Shown in pieces: positions 16,972 to 25,186 of a DNA stretch of 64,000 nucleotides (positions are counted from its first letter, which is position 1; every line of letters starts with the position of its first letter). A program made the position numbers and the translations under genes. The stretch is taken from positions 62,001 through 126,000 of the forward strand of contig NZ_JBNGOS010000008.1 in NCBI RefSeq assembly GCF_050589685.1, written 5' to 3'. This DNA comes from Saccharicrinis sp050589685 (GTDB taxonomy: Bacteria; Bacteroidota; Bacteroidia; Bacteroidales; Marinilabiliaceae). Below the pieces are notes generated by a model. The model worked only from the letters and a program-made list of their open reading frames with translations. It was not told the DNA's origin and ran no database searches.

Positions 16972-18240
16972 ATGATGATGAGCAAGAAAAAGACAATGTA
17001 CATACCACAATTACAAGATATACAAGATGCAGCTACTCGTTTAAAGGAAGTAATTAAAAGAATTCCGTTGGAATATAATCATACCTATTCGGAGAAGTAT
17101 GAGGCTGATATTTACTTTAAGCGTGAAGATCAACAGGTGGTACGTTCCTATAAAATACGGGGGGCCTACAACAAAATGGCCTCTTTGCCAAAAAAAGAGA
17201 TTAACGGAGGTGTGGTTTGTGCCAGTGCCGGAAACCATGCACAGGGAGTGGCATTGTCCTGTTTTTTACTAAAAGTGAAAGGTATTATTTTTATGCCTAC
17301 AACCACACCCCGGCAAAAAATTAAAAGGGTAAAAACGTTAGGTAAAGAATGGGTTGAAGTGATGCTGGCGGGAGATACTTTTGATGATGCCAACCGGGAA
17401 GCACTCACGTTCAGCAAAGATAATAACTTGACCCTCATTCCCCCTTTCGATGATCCCAAAGTAATTGAAGGACAAGGAACAATTGGTATTGAAATACTGG
17501 AAGATTTACCTGATGTCGATTTTGTATTTATACCCGTAGGAGGAGGCGGGCTGACGGCCGGGTTAAGTGCTTACATTAAACTGAACAGACCCGATGTTCA
17601 GCTTATTGGTGTAGAACCGGAAGGAGCGCCTGCCATGTATCAATCTATCAAGGCCGGTAAAATAGTAACCTTGCCCGAAATAGATAAGTTTGTGGATGGA
17701 GCCGCAGTTCAAAGGGTAGGTGATTATACCTTTCCGGTGTGCCAAAGGAACCTGGACGATATGCTCTTGGTACCCGAAGGAAAAGTATGTACCAAGATTT
17801 TGGAGATGTACAACAATGAAGCTATCGTGGCTGAGCCTGCAGGGGCTTTATCGGTGGCTGCTTTGGAGCAATACCAGCAGCAGATCAAAGGTAAAAAAGT
17901 GGTTTGCATTATCAGTGGCGGCAACAACGATATTACCCGAACCGAGGAAATTAAAGAACGCTCCATGCTTTACGAGGGGTTGAAACATTACTTTATCGTT
18001 CGTTTTCCGCAACGGCCAGGAGCTTTAAAAGAGTTTGTAAACGATATCCTGGGACCTACCGACAACATTGTTCTGTTCGAATACGCCAAAAAAATCAACC
18101 GCGAAAAGGGACCTGCCCTGGTCGGTATCGAATTAAAAGACAAATCGGATTTTGAGCCCTTATTGGAGCGGATGAGAACCAAAAACTTTTTTGGCGAGTA
18201 CTTGAATAACAAACATGATTTATTTGCTTATTTGATTTGA
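16972..18240 (+). CDS. ilvA: Threonine dehydratase (short form)
   Basis: PLP enzyme converting threonine to 2-oxobutanoate, the first step of isoleucine synthesis. The PLP lysine is in SYKIRGAYNK near residues 63-72, the phosphate loop is GGGGLTAG near 190-197, and SGGNND near 315 closes the site. The C-terminus (about 340-422, KHYFIVRFPQRPGALKEF) is a single ACT-like domain, as in the 420-residue form. Several ATGs lie at the start; the first is used here. No ilv neighbours are present. Confidence 0.93.
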   Translation: MMMSKKKTMYIPQLQDIQDAATRLKEVIKRIPLEYNHTYSEKYEADIYFKREDQQVVRSYKIRGAYNKMASLPKKEINGGVVCASAGNHAQGVALSCFLLKVKGIIFMPTTTPRQKIKRVKTLGKEWVEVMLAGDTFDDANREALTFSKDNNLTLIPPFDDPKVIEGQGTIGIEILEDLPDVDFVFIPVGGGGLTAGLSAYIKLNRPDVQLIGVEPEGAPAMYQSIKAGKIVTLPEIDKFVDGAAVQRVGDYTFPVCQRNLDDMLLVPEGKVCTKILEMYNNEAIVAEPAGALSVAALEQYQQQIKGKKVVCIISGGNNDITRTEEIKERSMLYEGLKHYFIVRFPQRPGALKEFVNDILGPTDNIVLFEYAKKINREKGPALVGIELKDKSDFEPLLERMRTKNFFGEYLNNKHDLFAYLI

Positions 18241-18451
18241 TCCTCGCTTAAACCGAGACTTCGCTTTGAGCAAAACCCTCGACACGTAATCATTTTGTAC
18301 AAAAAGTCAGTCAAACTGAATAAATGACAGTTTAAAATGTTGGTATTCAGACAATATGACTGATTTTTAGCTTAATATTGAAATGGTATACTCTTTGAAA
18401 AAATCATAGTTGAAATTAAATGTTTAACTAAAATTTTTGGAGGATTTAATC

Positions 18452-18904
18452 ATGACACTTGCAAAATTAAGTAACAACTGGTTTCCATCATTTCCTTCAA
18501 TCTTTGATAGATTTATTGAGAATGATTTGATGGATTGGAATAGTGCAAACTATTCTAGCACACGTACTACCGTCCCTGCAGTTAACGTAACAGAAAACGA
18601 CAATGAGTTTATCATTGAAGTAGCAGCACCGGGAATGAACAAGAATGATTTTAAAGTGAATTACGACAATGGCAGGTTGACTATTTCATCGGAACATAAA
18701 GATGAAAAGGAAGAAAAAAGACGGGGCAAAGTGACCAGACAGGAGTACAGCTATCAAGCATTCCAAAGGTCATTTACCGTGGCAGAGAATACGGTAAACG
18801 TGGATAAAATTAAAGCCAACTACAAGGACGGTATTCTTCACATTACATTGCCCAAGCGCGATGAGGTGAAGCCTAAACCTGCCAAGATGATTGCTATATC
18901 GTAA
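18452..18904 (+). CDS. Small heat shock protein, Hsp20 family
   Basis: Cytosolic holdase chaperone. The 151-residue protein has an alpha-crystallin domain from about residue 42 (PAVNVTENDNEFIIEVAAPGM) to 140, and a C-terminal tail. The ATG at 18452 is preferred over the upstream TTG because TTTGGAGG lies 8 bases before it. A monocistronic gene with a very strong terminator downstream. The sequence upstream holds repeated TGAC/GTCA words that might be a stress-promoter element, but I cannot assign it. Confidence 0.93.
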   Translation: MTLAKLSNNWFPSFPSIFDRFIENDLMDWNSANYSSTRTTVPAVNVTENDNEFIIEVAAPGMNKNDFKVNYDNGRLTISSEHKDEKEEKRRGKVTRQEYSYQAFQRSFTVAENTVNVDKIKANYKDGILHITLPKRDEVKPKPAKMIAIS

Positions 18905-18923
18905 ATGATGTTTAAAAAATCGT

Positions 18924-18964
18924 ACCGAGGGCTTCGTTTAATACGAAGCCCTCGGTTGTTTTTA
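18924..18964 (+). terminator. Strong rho-independent terminator of hsp20
   Basis: ACCGAGGGCTTCGT pairs perfectly with ACGAAGCCCTCGGT around a five-base loop and is followed by TGTTTTT. Confidence 0.93.
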
Positions 18965-19028
18965 GGGTATGCAGGTTTATCAATAAAAATGCATTAAAAT
19001 ATTAGTTTAATCCTTTGTATTTGATTCG

Positions 19029-19036
19029 TATCTTTG
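19029..19036 (+). promoter_or_regulatory. -7 box TATCTTTG before the second DUF1080 gene
   Basis: Full match to TAnnTTTG. The expected transcript start near 19043 lies after the first in-frame ATG (19034) and before the ATG at 19052, supporting the latter as the start codon. No well-spaced -33 TTTG is obvious. Confidence 0.5.
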
Positions 19037-19051
19037 AATAAAACACTCGCG

Positions 19052-19780
19052 ATGCGTTTCCTTAATGTAATGCTAATTCTTTCTGTTGCCTTTGAATTTA
19101 TGAATTGCAAACAGAAACCCACCAAGACTAAAACTGAACAGAAAAATAACCCGGACATCAACCTGGAAATTCCCGGAAGTGTTCGGCTTTTTGACGGTAA
19201 CGGGCTAACCAACTGGGATATCACCAATTTTGGGCCCCAGGGCGAAGTTTATATATCAGGTGGAAAAATAGTTTTAGGAATGGGTGATGGTTGCACCGGT
19301 ATTACCTGGAAAAACGACTTTCCTAAGGTTAATTACGAGGTAAGTTTGGAGGCGATCCGCATTGCCGGGAACGATTTCTTTTGTGGGTTGACATTCCCTG
19401 TTAACGATGATTTTTGCTCGTTTATTGTAGGAGGATGGGCGGGTGTGGTATTAGGACTCAGTACCATAGATGGATTAGATGGATCCGAAAACGAAACCAC
19501 CTCGATGATGACCTTCAACACGAATGAGTGGTATAAAATCAGACTCAAAGTAACTTCAGAAAAAATTCAGGCCTGGATTAACGGGAGTATGGCTATTGAC
19601 TTTGCCTACGAAGGAAGACAATTGGATATACGCCCCGAGGTACGGTTATCCTGTCCTTTTGGTATCACCACCTGGAAAACCACAGGTGCCATTAGAAATA
19701 TCTATTTGAAGGAGTGGTGTAACCAGATAAAATACTTGCATCCAGGACTAAAATTGCTTAATTTGAAAGGTGTTCTTTAA
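19052..19780 (+). CDS. DUF1080-like lipoprotein, copy B (extended C-terminus)
   Basis: Paralogue of the gene at 5550-6218. The signal peptide differs (MRFLNVMLILSVAFEFMNC, lipobox FMNC), but after TAACCCGG the DNA is almost identical, with only a few residue changes (for example K to Q and G to D late in the domain). Because copy B lacks the 41-base REP segment that carries the stop of copy A, translation runs on for about 22 residues of former intergenic sequence (KEWCNQIKYLHPG...). Whether the longer protein folds normally is not known. Confidence 0.8.
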   Translation: MRFLNVMLILSVAFEFMNCKQKPTKTKTEQKNNPDINLEIPGSVRLFDGNGLTNWDITNFGPQGEVYISGGKIVLGMGDGCTGITWKNDFPKVNYEVSLEAIRIAGNDFFCGLTFPVNDDFCSFIVGGWAGVVLGLSTIDGLDGSENETTSMMTFNTNEWYKIRLKVTSEKIQAWINGSMAIDFAYEGRQLDIRPEVRLSCPFGITTWKTTGAIRNIYLKEWCNQIKYLHPGLKLLNLKGVL

Positions 19781-19790
19781 ATATTTAATC

Positions 19791-20277
19791 ATGGATTTCC
19801 AAACCGGACACCTTTATCACATTTACAATCAAGGTAACAACAAGAATAATATTTTCTTTAACCGGGATAATTACCGGTTCTTTTTAAAAAAGATAGCCAC
19901 AAATATTTTACCTTTTTGCGATATTTTAGCCTGGTGTTTAATGCCTAATCATTTTCACTTGATGGTGTTGGTGAATAGCTTAGAAGCCGAGCTTGCTTAT
20001 TATACTCCGGGAGCGACTAGTAATTCGAAGTGTGATTCTACTACTCCGGGCGCGACTCGCAGTCGCACTCGGAGTGAAAAAACAAGGACTGATACCCTGC
20101 AGAAATCATTGGGTATAATGCTGGCATCGTACACCCGAGCGTCAATATCCTCAAATATGTTATAATTATATTTTGAATAACCCCGTTAAGTGCAAGGTTG
20201 GTATCAAAAGCAAGCGATTGGGAATTTTCTTCCGCAATGGATGTTACCGGTTTAAGAAATGGAAAGCTAATAAACAA
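19791..20277 (+). pseudogene. REP-associated tyrosine transposase (RAYT), copy B, truncated
   Basis: The ATG at 19791 opens MDFQTGHLYHIYNQG, and the HUH motif MPNHFHLMV is intact. The in-frame REP (TPGATRSRTRSE) is present as in copy A. The 139-base deletion shifts the frame and ends the product at 20165 after about 124 residues, removing the C-terminal part that includes the conserved YILNNPVKCKV, which survives out of frame just downstream. Judged inactive. Confidence 0.87.
20043..20075. repeat. REP palindrome 6, inside RAYT copy B
   Basis: The arms ACTCCGGGCGCGACT and AGTCGCACTCGGAGT make a perfect counterpart of the unit at 5154-5186. The companion half-site ACTCCGGGAGCGACTAGT is at 20004-20021. 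Confidence 0.9.
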
Positions 20278-20419
20278 ATCACTATAAGGATGATCTTAGT
20301 ATTCGAAATAAAAAAAGAACCTTTCGCCAATTTTTTTATTTAATACAACAAAGATAAGATCATTAACATATCGGTATAAGTTTTCTTAGGAACGCTATAT
20401 TGACCCATTGATTTTACTA

Positions 20420-20460
20420 GCCCCGAGGCAGGTTATACCCTCCCATCGGGGCATTTTTAT
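20420..20460 (+). terminator. Terminator-like hairpin without an obvious gene
   Basis: GCCCCGA pairs with TCGGGGC around a 19-base loop, followed by ATTTTTAT. No intact gene precedes it on the plus strand; it may belong to a lost gene or an unrecognised RNA starting in 20280-20420. Confidence 0.5.
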
Positions 20461-20784
20461 ATCTCAACCGGCTCAGCTATCCCTTCCATCACCATACATG
20501 CCTCTTCCTTTGGGATACTTTATTGGCTCAATTGGGTAATTGAAGTCAACAATTGGCTAGTGTTACCTTTCCATCGCTCAATAAGCTAAGTCAATTGCCT
20601 TGGTGAGCTATTTAATTGGGAACGATGACTCTTCCATTGGCGGATTGAAGCCATTCATTTTATCTTTTCCAAAGTTTAAAACCTTGGAAAAAGTTTATAC
20701 TACTAAAATTTTACCATTTACCAGATGACTATTGGCCAAGTCGTGACGCAACTTTTAGGATAACGGTTATAGTTGCACTCCGAC
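20461..20784. other. Intergenic region, AATTGG-rich
   Basis: Contains several AATTGG/CCATTGG words (for example near 20535, 20563 and 20620) but no clean repeat unit, frame or RNA gene that I can recognise. Confidence 0.3.
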
Positions 20785-20790
20785 TAACAA

Positions 20791-20820
20791 AAAATCCCCG
20801 ACATTGCTGCCAGGGATTTT
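20791..20820 (-). terminator. Terminator of the thioredoxin gene pair
   Basis: On the minus strand AAAATCCC pairs with GGGATTTT around a 14-base loop and continues into TTTTTTG. It lies about 30 bases after the stop of the gene at 20849-22057. Confidence 0.8.
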
Positions 20821-20848
20821 CGCTTTTTAAATACACATATTTGTTTTA

Positions 20849-22057
20849 TTACAAACTTTCTATTGCTGTTTTTAGATTACCAACAGAAGGATGCGTATTA
20901 TTACCCCCTGCTTTACCGTTTTCTTCGAAGAAGAGATTAAAACAAGCTAATGCTTTTTCTTTTTCTTTAGCATGAAGATAAAGCTTAGCCAACATTAAAT
21001 TACCCATGATAATTCCAATTTCTTTATCGGCAGCAAAGCCTTGTGCCCTTTTAGTAAAATCTGCTACAATATCTTTTGATTCTGCCAACTTAGGAGTTCT
21101 TAATATCTCGTCGCAAATACTGTGGTAATTGTAAATATATTTTTCTTCACCTTTTAATGCTTCGGCTTCCTTAATTTTTACGTCATACCAGGTTTGTATT
21201 TGGTTGTTGGCAATGTAAAAACTATACTTCAGGATTTCCTTTGTTCCTTTTATATAATCGTCAGGAAATTCATTATAGCATCTTTCAATTTCGGTATTAA
21301 GCTCTTCCAAACTCATGCATTTGGTTGAAAACTGTTGGAGATGTGTCATATAAGCACCAACAAATAACATTGCATATCCGTAATCATCTGATACTTCTTT
21401 TACCTTGTCTTTATTCTTCAACAAATATTTGAACTCTTTTGAGGCATATGGATAATTTGCAGACGAAATAACAAAAAACTGTTCTTTGTTCATGTACTTT
21501 TCAAGAGACGTTTGTTTGATAATATCTCTAGCCACCTTCTCCATAGACTCTTTATCGTACTGTGCTTTTACAGCCTTTAGGTAGGTCATCAGAAACTCAA
21601 GATCACGATTCCCGCTTTCGTACTTTGCTTTCAATGTTCCAATTCGTTTTGAAGGATCTAAGGCTGCTTTACCACCCGCAATTAAATCTTCGGCCGGCAT
21701 ACCACCAACCAGTTTGTGAACAGCGTTTCCATTTCCATCTATAAATAGCAATGTTGGATATGAATTTACACCATATTTCTTAGCTAGAGCCGGACCTTCA
21801 CCTTTTTCGCAATCCATTTTAACGTTTACAAACTCTTTATTATAGAAATCGCCAACTTCTTTTTGGGTGAAAATGTTTTTTGCCAAATGCTTACATGGCC
21901 CGCACCAGGTAGTGTAACAGTCCATAAAAATTAGTTTGTTTTCATTTTTTGCTTTTGCCAAAGCTTCGGAGAATGTTCCGTGTTCGAATTCAATTCCTTG
22001 TCCGAATACCATAATTGCCAGCATTAACATGCTAAGCGTTGATAAAATCTTTTTCAT
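20849..22057 (-). CDS. Exported thioredoxin-fold protein with helical C-terminus (second of pair)
   Basis: Predicted periplasmic thiol-disulfide protein. The signal peptide (residues 1-20, ending VFGQ) is followed by a thioredoxin domain with WCGPC (Cys52, Cys55) and the cis-Pro region NSYPTLLF near 97-104. Residues about 140-402 are a helical, TPR-like domain not found in plain thioredoxins. It begins 10 bases after the stop of its paralogue at 22068, so the two are co-transcribed. Likely works with the TlpA-like protein and the SusCD locus upstream; the redox direction (oxidase or reductase) is not evident. Confidence 0.85.
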   Translation of the reverse strand: MKKILSTLSMLMLAIMVFGQGIEFEHGTFSEALAKAKNENKLIFMDCYTTWCGPCKHLAKNIFTQKEVGDFYNKEFVNVKMDCEKGEGPALAKKYGVNSYPTLLFIDGNGNAVHKLVGGMPAEDLIAGGKAALDPSKRIGTLKAKYESGNRDLEFLMTYLKAVKAQYDKESMEKVARDIIKQTSLEKYMNKEQFFVISSANYPYASKEFKYLLKNKDKVKEVSDDYGYAMLFVGAYMTHLQQFSTKCMSLEELNTEIERCYNEFPDDYIKGTKEILKYSFYIANNQIQTWYDVKIKEAEALKGEEKYIYNYHSICDEILRTPKLAESKDIVADFTKRAQGFAADKEIGIIMGNLMLAKLYLHAKEKEKALACFNLFFEENGKAGGNNTHPSVGNLKTAIESL

Positions 22058-22067
22058 TTTAAATTAT

Positions 22068-23480
22068 TTATTTGTTGGTGCCGTTAACATAGGTATATAG
22101 AGACTTTACATAGTTTTTCTCCATATCGTTTTTAGCCATTTTTTCTAATTTTTCGTAGGCCTTTTTAAGCTCATCTTGTTTTTCATTTACACTCAATGCT
22201 GAAAACAAAATAGTATTATTAATAAATGAATCATCCGATTTTATAGCTTCCTTAATCCATTCTTCTGCTTTTTGACCTGCTTCAGGAATCTTGCCCAAAT
22301 CTCCTCTTATAAAAGCTCTTGCACAGGTTACCATTGCGTTGGCTTTATTTGAAGATGCCTCAATTTCTTTATCAGCCTTTGGTAAAAGTTCAAGAAGCAG
22401 TTTTCTTGCCTCAGCGTTTTTACCTTGCTTTATAAGAATATCGATATACTTGGCATGCCAAGTTATATTATCCTCCAATTCAATACCCCTTTTACACCAT
22501 TTAGCAGCATATTTTAATTCCTCAGGGATATCTGCAGGATTTTTTTCGTAAAGCATAATATTGATATACTTATCTATTTCCCAGGCCGTTGAATAAGCCA
22601 TTATATTACTATCGGCAATTTTACGGAAGTCTTCTTTACCCCAATCGTTACCTAAAGCGGTTGCAAAGTAGTTTGAAATATGTGTATGCATTGTTTCACC
22701 TGTTATTTTTGCGGCTTCTTTAATTTCATCCACTATTTCCTTACCTTCAGTGTTGAACCTTTTTATAAAATTCATTTTGAAAACGGTAAAAATCGCCAGG
22801 TCAATATCAGCTTTGCTTGCATGTTTTTCGTAAGTAGTTTTGTTTTTTACGAAATATTCGAAGGCAGGAAGTTTATAATCATCCAGGTATTTTGAAACAA
22901 TTTCATAAACTACTTTTGAATCCCACTTTTTCTCTCCAATCTCGTTAAGATATTCAGCAACTACCTTAGTGTGGTCTTTGTATGCCTCTTTTAAAGCAGC
23001 AATATAAGCGAGAACTGTTTTTTTATCGCGATTTCCTTGATTATATAACTTCTCTAAACTAGAAAGTTGTTTGGCCGGATCAAGAGCTGTTTTTGCCATG
23101 GCAATAAACTCTTCACTGTTTTTTCCACCTACCGATTTATAAACAACCTCTCCATCACCATTTATAAAAAGTAAAGTTGGAAATGCTTTAGCTTCATATT
23201 CTTTAGCAAAATCAACACCTTCGCCTTTTTCAGCATCAATTTTCAATGAAATAAAGTTGCTGTTCATATACTCACCAACTTTTGAATCTTTGAAAACACT
23301 GGCAGCCATACGCATACATGGCCCACACCAATCGGTATAAACATCAACAAAAATGAGTTTGTTTTCTGCTTTTGCCTTCGCTTTTGCTTCTGCCCAGGTT
23401 CCGTGTTCGAAATCTATTCCTTGTGCGAATAATTGGCCACTAAATATGACAGCAGCAATTATTAATAGTGCTTTCTTCAT
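22068..23480 (-). CDS. Exported thioredoxin-fold protein with helical C-terminus (first of pair)
   Basis: Paralogue of the gene at 20849-22057, with the same opening plan: signal peptide ending LFAQ, GIDFEHGTWAEA, then WCGPC (Cys52, Cys55) and KAFPTLLF. It is longer (470 residues), the extra length lying in the alpha-helical region that may be TPR-like (for example DNITWHAKYIDILIKQGKNA near 335-355). Clearly a tandem duplication. A 447-base gap separates it from the TlpA-like gene upstream, so the pair may have its own promoter. Confidence 0.86.
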   Translation of the reverse strand: MKKALLIIAAVIFSGQLFAQGIDFEHGTWAEAKAKAKAENKLIFVDVYTDWCGPCMRMAASVFKDSKVGEYMNSNFISLKIDAEKGEGVDFAKEYEAKAFPTLLFINGDGEVVYKSVGGKNSEEFIAMAKTALDPAKQLSSLEKLYNQGNRDKKTVLAYIAALKEAYKDHTKVVAEYLNEIGEKKWDSKVVYEIVSKYLDDYKLPAFEYFVKNKTTYEKHASKADIDLAIFTVFKMNFIKRFNTEGKEIVDEIKEAAKITGETMHTHISNYFATALGNDWGKEDFRKIADSNIMAYSTAWEIDKYINIMLYEKNPADIPEELKYAAKWCKRGIELEDNITWHAKYIDILIKQGKNAEARKLLLELLPKADKEIEASSNKANAMVTCARAFIRGDLGKIPEAGQKAEEWIKEAIKSDDSFINNTILFSALSVNEKQDELKKAYEKLEKMAKNDMEKNYVKSLYTYVNGTNK

Positions 23481-23927
23481 TGCCTTTTGTGTTAATACGA
23501 ATTATAAATCTTCAATCTATTTTTAACTTTTCTCTATTAGATTTTTAGGTTGGTCATTATTCGCGGAAGAACATTCGCGGATAACACATATCTACAGTTT
23601 TATTACCTGCTAAGTAATTGAATTATTGTAGGAAACTAGGTTAGCGTTTGGTTAATAATGCAGCTCCCCAGGTTAATTAAGGTTAATGAAAAATCAAGTT
23701 TTAAAACTCCTTGCTAATACCCTAAAAGCCCCTGCCATTGCAGAGGCTTTACAATAAAAATAAATACACAAACTAATACCTGGTTTTATGTAGTAAATAT
23801 GCTTCAAACCTAATCGTTAATTCCATTCGTTATTTTTCAAACGTTTATCTAATATATATGTTAATATTTTGTCTGTATGGCATTTACATCTTGATAAAGC
23901 ACTCAATACTCACCACTGGGTTACTGC
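23481..23927. other. Gap between TlpA-like gene and thioredoxin pair
   Basis: AT-rich. A nine-base word ATTCGCGGA occurs twice (near 23558 and 23573). No reading frame or strong hairpin; probably holds the promoter of the thioredoxin pair. Confidence 0.35.
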
Positions 23928-24983
23928 TTACTGCAATCCTGCTTCCTTTAACGCCTCCCTAATCTTCTCGGCTCCATGCATTTGTTTGGCCAATATTTTT
24001 CCTTCTGGCGAGATTAATAGGATATGCGGAATAGCTGTTACATTGTATTTTTCCGAAACACCATTTGTATCCCTTACCTGGGTCCATGGCATTTGCTCTT
24101 GCTCAACGGCTTTGAGCCACGCTTTTTTTTCAGCATCCGTTGAAATGTTTACTATCTCCAAACCTTTTGTATGATACTCTTCATAAACTTCTTTAACACC
24201 TGGAATTGCTTTACGGCATGGTCCACACCAGGAGGCCCAAAAATCAATGAGCAAGTATTTACCTTTGTATTTGCTAATAGATATTTCTTCTCCATCTAGC
24301 GATGTTAAATTAAACTCAGGTGCTGGCTGACCCACTGCTGTTTTCAACTCCGTTTTATAACGTTCGTTTAAATCGTTCAGGTAATAGCTGTTATGAATAT
24401 CCTTAGAGAAAGTATTCAATACTTTTTTAAGGGTTGTTACGTCAGCTCCCCAATATTTTTGAAAGAAAAAGTACGTTAATGGAATACTCTTGGGGTAAGC
24501 TTTTGCTGCTTTCCAAAGTTTAGCTTCAAAACCATCCTTAACCTTTTTCTCATCAGGAGATAATTGTTTTTTATACTGAATATTTTGGTAAGTAGAATAA
24601 TCAAGCTCTTCCATGATATTCTGGTAGTTATCGTTTACCTTAGAACCTTCCGCTACCAGATTACCATCCTTTTCTGAGACGGTAATAATTCCAGGCTCCG
24701 AAAAGAAAGCTAACCGCTTAAAGTTTTTTCCCTGCGTAACATACATGTTTCTGTTTGCTATTTCAGCATCCAGCTCAAGTTCAAACTTACCATCTACAAT
24801 CGTAGTTTTAAAACTTAAACTGTCAGCCTCTTCTTTAGAATGGACTTGTTGGTATGGATAGATAACTAATTCACCATCACCACCAGTAAGTTGACCTTTT
24901 ATAATGCATGTATTGGGTTTGGGAGTGCATGAAAAAAGCACGGCAAGTGTTATAACAGCAAGTGTTTTAATATAATTTGACAT
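23928..24983 (-). CDS. TlpA/ResA-like thiol-disulfide lipoprotein with DUF4369
   Basis: Envelope-anchored redox protein. The start at 24983 gives MSNYIKTLAVITLAVLFSC with a lipobox at LFSC; the frame is open further upstream but has no signal there. An N-terminal DUF4369-type beta domain (CIIKGQLTGGDGELVIYP) precedes an AhpC/TSA-like thioredoxin domain with FWASWCGPCRKAIPG (catalytic CGPC) and a cis-Pro in AIPHILLI. This pairing is frequent near SusCD systems. It lies 203 bases after the metalloprotease-like gene on the same strand. Confidence 0.88.
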   Translation of the reverse strand: MSNYIKTLAVITLAVLFSCTPKPNTCIIKGQLTGGDGELVIYPYQQVHSKEEADSLSFKTTIVDGKFELELDAEIANRNMYVTQGKNFKRLAFFSEPGIITVSEKDGNLVAEGSKVNDNYQNIMEELDYSTYQNIQYKKQLSPDEKKVKDGFEAKLWKAAKAYPKSIPLTYFFFQKYWGADVTTLKKVLNTFSKDIHNSYYLNDLNERYKTELKTAVGQPAPEFNLTSLDGEEISISKYKGKYLLIDFWASWCGPCRKAIPGVKEVYEEYHTKGLEIVNISTDAEKKAWLKAVEQEQMPWTQVRDTNGVSEKYNVTAIPHILLISPEGKILAKQMHGAEKIREALKEAGLQ

Positions 24984-25026
24984 AGTATTTTTTAGATTTT
25001 TAGTTGTGGTTGTGGAAAACTTATAA

Positions 25027-25085
25027 ATCCCCATCCCACCACCTTTGGTGGTGTACTTCCCCTTGCTCTCCGGAGCAAAGGGAAG
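25027..25085 (-). repeat. Intergenic double-hairpin repeat, copy 2
   Basis: On the minus strand: TTCTTCCCTTTGCTC, its complement ending GGGGAAGTAC, then CACCACC-AAA-GGTGGTG and GGGATGGGG. Same block order as 10893-10986. It sits inside the SusCD-thioredoxin operon, before the TlpA-like gene, where it may attenuate or process the transcript. Confidence 0.55.
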
Positions 25086-25186
25086 AACCAATGGTATTAA
25101 TTTATAATTATGTTTTAATAAGAATTAATTCGAGCCAACAAGAAAACTGTGATTCTTGTATGTTCGTGATTCGAAAAGGTCAAGTA

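Larger units (their letters stand above)
19147..20277. repeat. Inverted duplication, copy B (1131 bp)
   Basis: Partner of 4813-6123. It lacks 139 bases between two copies of a 15-base word (ACACCCGAGCGTCAA, seen twice in copy A) and 41 bases between two GGAGT words at the REP. Both losses look like slippage or recombination between short direct repeats. Confidence 0.92.
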
